Shown one piece after another: positions 58,301-64,000 of a stretch of DNA of 64,000 nt. Each line of letters starts with the position of its first letter. Position 1 is the stretch's first letter. A model generated the notes under the pieces. That model did not search any database. It worked only from the letters and a program-made list of their open reading frames with translations, and was not told the origin of the DNA. The position numbers were made by a program, and so were the translations under genes. Origin of the DNA: Trema orientale (taxonomy: Eukaryota; Streptophyta; Magnoliopsida; Rosales; Cannabaceae); NCBI GenBank assembly GCA_002914845.1, contig JXTC01000164.1:567404-631403 (forward strand), in the 5' to 3' direction.

Positions 58301-61300
58301 AGATATATATAGGATTTTGGTTTCAATGATCCCTATTTTAGAGCGAGTGACCAATATGGGAAGAGTGTAGGCAGCAGTTGCAATGGTTGGTGAGTCGCAA
58401 AGAAGGAGACGATGAGTTTGATGGCAGGTGGAGATGCATCAGGACCTGTTGGGGGAAGGTTCCGAACTCGGGCGTGGAGAATCTACCAGGTCACGAAGAA
58501 AGCATGTAGGAGTCTTGATGCACTCGGAAGTTAGACGATTATATAGAACCTATAAGAGAAAAGAAACAGAAGGTAGAGGTGCGTGCAAGTATATGTTTAG
58601 GAATTAAAAGATTTATCATTATGTAAAGGGACGTCAAAGAAAACATTGTGAGGATTAGTAAAAATATAATTTCCAAAGGCAATATCAAACCATTTGTATC
58701 CCTTCTGTGAAAAGCTATTATCCTGTCTTAACTCACCTATGTAATTTTTCTTATTATGAATTACTTGGAGAATAAAAGTTTGATATGATTACTTGGAACT
58801 TTGATTGGATTAAACATTTGATTTTGGAATCTGGATTTAGAAATTTGGTTAGACCTTCTTATTGTGAACTTATGTGCCTTGATGTTTGTGTATATATATA
58901 TATGTACTGATCATTCTTTCAAAATTTTCTTCAATTTGGCCTATGTTATTAGTTAATGTACGGTATCTTGACATTGAGGCTTGGATTATCAATCCTTGGG
59001 TCTTCATGTTAATTTGTTCCTCATTTATATAGACCAAGTTAGGTTGGAAATTTACCATGTTTGATTCTTTGAGGTACTTTTTCTCTCACGCAGGTTGTCT
59101 CCCAATTGGTTGGATTTCCTAGTTTGCGAACTGGGGGAAAATGTCATTATTTGGTTTTCAAATAGGTGAAGGCTATGTGTTGGCATGCCTTGATTTGACA
59201 GTTGACAAAACTTTGACTTTTGTATGAAGGTGGTAAAATGTTATCTCAGAGTGAAGGTTGAAATTTTTGTTTACATTTTTCAACCAAAAATTTTAATTTT
59301 AATCACTCTAATATTTTCATAAAATGCACTAAACTTTTTCTCACCTTCTAATATTTTTCAAATTGGTTTCAAAGAATTATTAGAGTGTAGTATATGTCTT
59401 AAATATAAAATCCCAAAGAAATCCTCACTAAACTCCGCTTTACATTGAATTTAACTATTGTGGAAATTGATGGATGCATATTCCTACTTGTGGTTTTCTA
59501 ATTATAGAGAAGTGAAAGTTATAAGTTCCTTAAAGAACCTTGCTTTCGTATTTTGGAAAAAAGGTTTTTGAATTCTAGTAAATATTCTACTATGTTTAGC
59601 TATATTTTGAATTAGAATTAACATATTTTAAAATACTTGACAGTCTGGTTAGCAACTGTAACCCACGTGAAAATTTTCTTCTTGTTTTACTTAGTTTAAT
59701 AAGTTTGAATCTTTACTTGGTTGACAATTGAAGACAATGTTGAATCTTTACGCATTCTTTCACGGTGTTAAGGAAAGAATATCACGTTAAATCAGCTTTT
59801 GGACGTATTAACTATTTGAAATTCTTATCATTCCTTCGTGGTTTCATAATCTGTCTCGTCGTTTCCCTACGACATGATGTATATTTCATACCACGTCGTT
59901 TTTAGTTATAAAAGATGTGATATAAGTAACATAGTTTATATATATATATTTTTTAGTAGTACTAATTCATGTTGAATGTACCTTAGAATCACATACTTGA
60001 GTTTATTTTTGCATCATGATACATCAGATCGATGGCAAGTTGCTACATCGCTTGGTGAAAGACTTAGGAACCTACAGGGGATTTAGCAGATACACCATTA
60101 GATAGTATGAGGATACTAGATATCTTTTGTAATTAGGGGTATTACAAGACCATGATAGGAGGATAAGAGCTTACTTATCATCAAAGTTGATTCATAATAT
60201 ATATGTAATTATGGGATTCTAGTTTTGTTTGAACATGCGGATTATGTATACTTGCTTTTGACTACATAAAAGACTCTGATTTTATATATCAATTTGGAAA
60301 TAATACTAAATATACAGGTTTGGAAAAATAAATTGCATCTATACAAAAAGTAAATGAATTTCTACTGAGTATTCATATATGCTCACCTCCCTTATTCTTC
60401 TTCTTACAGGTTTATAAGATCGAGGTGGACTATCACTTAGTTGAGTTACTAGATTACTCTTTGCAATCTTATCCATTCTTTTGGATTCGTACTTCCCTGT
60501 TATATATCTCCACCTTCCTCAATAATTGTTTAGTAATGATAATTAATATGTACAAGTTGATGTATGAGAGAGTTTTACTAATGAAAAATGACTTTTTAAA
60601 TAAGGAAGACATTTTGAAGACTTTAAATGGACAAATTAAATTTTTAAGTACTTGATATTTTAACGTTCCTACTTAATGAGTGATTTCAATGGTAAAAAAA
60701 AATTTATAGGTAATTTTATAAAGTTTGCTAAGAAAGCCGTTTCTCAAAGGTTTCGAAGACACGAACATTTTCATTAATTTTATAAAATAAATTATGGGAT
60801 TTCTACTTGTTAAATCGCCAATTTGGGTTTGAGTCCTGACAGCATATGAGTTGTCACTATTCAATTGGTATATTAGAAACTTATTATAAATAAATCCTAA
60901 TAAATTTAGCTAGTAATCTGCTTGACGAAAAATAAATAACATTATTAAATTTCTTTCATTGTAAGAAACTCCCAATGTTATACTCAATTAAAACAAAACA
61001 AAAAGAAAAATCACTAATTTGATATTTATTAATTCTTTTAATCAATCAATCAAAATAAGTCCATTATACTTAAAACACTTAAAGATAATCAATCTTGTTG
61101 TATATCAAACAACAACATTATTTTTATTTTTGTATTAAAATTCTCTTACAAAAAAATCTATTAAACCCCTAAATTTTGTGAGGGTTCAAAGAATGGTACA
61201 TGAGATTTTTTTTCTTTTTTTTGATAACGGCAAAAGAGATACCCCAATTTTTGACTTTTCTGCAAAGGCTAACCTATATTCGAATTATGCAAATTATACC

Positions 61301-62234
61301 CTAGTTTTTAAAATTCAGGCAAATGTGTACCCTGACGAAGTTATTAGACATGTTGCTTACTTAAAGCATGAGTACATAATGCCTTGATGTCGTAACTTGT
61401 TGCAAACTTAAATAGTTCAGACACTATGGTAGTTTTAACAAAAGAGAGAAACTCTACAAAACGCACGTTCAAACTACATCGTAAACTATGTGGATAAGTA
61501 TTGAATATGTCAACAAGTAATGATTGAATTACTCATATGAATGATCGCCTTTGGTGCTTTGGAAGAATAGATAAAGATGAGACACTTTGAGTTTATGTTG
61601 CTTTCATAGCAACTTAAACTCATACTTACATATTCATTTTGTATCACCTTAGTAGGGGCCAAGATGAAGATTTTAGTAAAACTACTGAAATGTGACGATT
61701 CTCCATGTTCATGAAGCCTGTGTGTAGGTAGACGCGAGACTTTATTTTACTGCTAGAATAACAAGTAAATAAAGGGCACAAGTTAGGCGCTTGCAGTGAG
61801 TAGACTAAGACTTGAATGGTATATTTTATTTTAGGATTAAACGTATGCTCTTTCAGAAAGAGATATTTACCCTATCATGTATTTCATACTACATGTCATG
61901 AGCTATCACATAAGAGGGCGACGAATAGATCTTTGCTTACTCACCTTGCGAACCTTCTGTTAGCAATTTTTATATTGATAACTATACCACGTATCCTATG
62001 TGACTTTTGACTATATCATGAGATAGAGATATAGTGCCTGCACTTTAGCATGTTTCCTATGATTATAGTTGACTTGATCTAAAGGGATATGATTGGGTAA
62101 GAGGCTATATCAAAGTTAACTGACATGAGGGCAAAAGGAAGATAACTTTGAGTTATATCAATGGCTTTGCATTTGCTCCTGGGAGTTATGTTGCAACTGG
62201 ATTTGTGAATATAATTGTAAATACTTGAGAGATT
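55385..62234. other. Long AT-rich intergenic DNA
   Basis: No convincing gene or RNA. The longest readings (for example 57982-58299) are AT-rich and look like chance. At 59850-59935 a phrase (CATACCACGTCGTTTTTAGT, then ATAAAAGATGTGATATAAG) resembles 41430-41475 next to the CACTA end at 41324, and may be a subterminal remnant of the same family. (AT)n runs occur at 56201-56221 and elsewhere. Confidence 0.45.
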
Positions 62235-62863
62235 CACTACAACAAAAGATGTAAAAGACCACGGCACTAACTTTTTGATGGTCAACAGTTTTTAATAAAT
62301 AATGATGTTAAATATAAAAAAAAGAAAATAGATAACGGTTTATTAAATTATGTGAGGTGGAATATAAATAGAAAATTCATAATTTTAGAAATATAAAAGA
62401 TAGCTAACAGTCGGTTATTAATAAAAAAATGATGTTGAAAAAGAAAAGAGATTATATATAGAAACTTTCTGACTTCTAGAAATATCTAATATTTTGTACA
62501 ACCTATTCTGACTTTTTGCTAGACCCGTAGAAACTCTCTTCTCCTCCAAAGCTCTGCCCATTCGTTCCCCCTGTCACCATTTGTTTCTCCAGTGACCGAT
62601 TGTCTCATCCGGCGACCAATTGTCTGGTCCGGCGACCGATTACTCCATCCGGCGACTGATTGCTCAAGTGAGTTACTAATATCTGTCTCTTTAATCTATC
62701 GTCACAAACAGAGCTTTACTTCTTAATTTCACCTTCTTGTTTGGTTACCGAGAAAACAAAGGAAAATATATGAAGGAAAATTTAGAAGAAAAATGAGTTT
62801 ACGATTAATTTGTTTTTAATTCATATAGTTTTCAAATTTATGGAAATTTTGGGAAAGTATAAT
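62235..62863 (+). mobile_element. CACTA-type terminus and adjacent sequence
   Basis: CACTACAACAAAAG at 62235 has the form of a CACTA element end. Two similar phrases follow (GGTCAACAGTTTTTAATAAA near 62273 and CTAACAGTCGGTTATTAATA near 62404), then a GC-richer stretch with a 20-bp tandem repeat. No opposite end is seen; it may lie beyond the window. Confidence 0.5.
62591..62670. repeat. Four tandem 20-bp units
   Basis: Units start at 62591, 62611, 62631 and 62651, all variants of GGCGACCGATTGTCTCATCC. The period is exactly 20 bp. Confidence 0.88.
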
Positions 62864-63300
62864 TACTACAAGGAATAAGACTTTCGCCGAAGCATTGAAG
62901 CATCGGCAAAAGTATTTAATATGCGTCGGCGTAAGTCTTTTGACCTTTGCCGATGCATTTTTTCGTCAGCGGCCGACGTCGATGAAAGATCGTCGTTGAA
63001 AGTCAATTACCGACGAAAAACAATACGCGTCGGCAAAGGCATCTTTTGCCAACGCATCACTAACTTTTGCCGACATGTGGGTTGCATCGGCAAAAACTTT
63101 GCGTCGGTGAAAGTGCAACAAATTCAAAGTCATTGGTCAACTATTTGCCGACGCAAAATACGCATCGGCAAATGTCAGACTTTTATCGACATAGAAATAC
63201 GTCGGCAAAGGGAAAATTTAATAATTAATATTTTTAATTTAATAAAGCTTTTGCCGACACACTAGCAATTATGCGTCGGTAAATGTTTTATTAAATTTTA
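62864..63300 (+). mobile_element. Second CACTA-type terminus with GCGTCGGCAAA subterminal repeats
   Basis: TACTACAAGGAATAAG at 62864 (first base T rather than C) is followed by more than ten direct and inverted copies of a motif around GCGTCGGCAAA / TTTGCCGACGC up to about 63285. Dense short repeats in both orientations directly inside a CACTACAAG-like end are the hallmark of CACTA subterminal regions. The rest of the element runs out of the window. The 114-residue reading at 62921-63265 is an artefact of these repeats. Confidence 0.75.
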
Positions 63301-64000
63301 AAAAATATAATTGTTTGTTATCAATCATTAATTAGTAATTAATAATAAATAATAAATAATAAAAATTTTAATACTTGATATATTATATAATACTATATAT
63401 AATTAGTTCATATATTGATAATTAATAACAAATAAATTAATAAAATATAATTTATTAAATAGTAAAAATGATACAAATTGTTCATAAATATACAATATAA
63501 ATAAAGAAAAAAATAAATAAACTACATCTTGAAAGGCAAAGGTGCCACTTAGATTTTGAGATCGTTGTTGCCTGGTTGTCAAGTCAATGCTTATGTAGCT
63601 ACTGTTGTATTTGAAAGAGAAAAAAAAAATCTAGAAAATAACCAAAAGCATAAAACATAAATAAAATGCCTGAAAAACCATATCTATGATTGAAAAAAAA
63701 ATCCACAAAGAAAGACTATATATCATGGACACTCCAACCCAAAGTGGACAACTCGATTTCTATAGTCTACTATGTATAAAATGTAAAGGAGACGGATAAC
63801 TCAACATCCTTTTGTCCCTAAAAAGCATTTAACAAATTATGCTCTAATTAACTTAGTTCAGCTAGACAAATTCAAATCCCAAGTGCCTAACATATAACTT
63901 CATTACTCAAGTATTAGACATACAAAAAGGTTTTCAATGGTCAAAAAATTGAGTCATGAAATCAGTAGAATAAAGACATTGGATTTGGAGAATAAAATTA
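63301..64000. other. AT-rich sequence, probably interior of the second CACTA element
   Basis: No gene recognised. AT-rich with short low-complexity stretches. Confidence 0.35.

Noticed and set aside
41324..59940. A single 18-kb CACTA element spanning the root-cap gene
   Set aside because: The look-alike segment near 59850 is in the same orientation, not inverted, and no ...TTCTTGTAGTG end was found there.
62921..63265. 114-residue Arg-rich reading
   Set aside because: It is made of the GCGTCGGCAAA subterminal repeats of a transposon end.

Overview
This is nuclear DNA from a flowering plant, most likely a eudicot. It is AT-rich and dominated by nested transposable elements. Only two host genes look intact, and three N-runs (10501-11461, 39576-39706, 55089-55109) show that it comes from a draft assembly. 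The plant assignment rests on a CYP94C-type cytochrome P450, a plant root-cap/LEA-related protein, a plant GCR1 gene fragment, and plant-type CACTA, Copia and Gypsy elements. I cannot name the species.

Layout. 1-3694: decayed minus-strand CACTA genes (a Transposase_24-like gene and a TNP2-like gene). 4225-4478: a 2-oxoglutarate dioxygenase fragment. 4792-5940: three tandem units of about 375 bp. 6658-8172: an intronless CYP94C gene (jasmonoyl-isoleucine catabolism) with a TATA box and two G-boxes upstream. 8397-10260: the first copy of a duplicated block. Its second copy starts at the edge of the 961-bp gap (11462), is split by a 14.3-kb insertion, and resumes at 26264-27975. That insertion (11955-26263) is a minus-strand LTR retrotransposon without coding capacity. 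One of its LTRs carries a 2.4-kb solo LTR (12212-14608). The other carries a 6.46-kb CACTA element (19429-25892) that has captured exons of the plant GPCR-like gene GCR1 and of ribosomal protein L11. A 181-bp Mutator-type MITE (27515-27695) sits in the second duplicate, and the first duplicate preserves the empty site.

31500-41300: a decayed Athila-like Gypsy gag on the minus strand was hit by a Copia element (33175 onward). The Copia element has 5-bp target duplications, a gag-pol with several stops and a frameshift, and a 3' LTR whose distal 935 bp plus about 150 bp of flank are inverted. 41500-52100: mostly LTR-type repeat, including a 2.76-kb solo LTR (48179-50937) of the same type as the one at 12212. 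53531-55324: a two-exon minus-strand root-cap family gene encoding a secreted, cysteine-rich protein. 55325-62230: AT-rich intergenic DNA with nothing I recognise. 62235 to the end: termini of two more CACTA-type elements, the second with many short copies of a subterminal repeat.

The two host genes have no evident functional link. The most notable point is gene-fragment capture by the CACTA element. Next are the LTR inversion, which can be reconstructed to the base through its target-site duplication, and the tandem duplication next to the P450, whose missing junction lies in an assembly gap.
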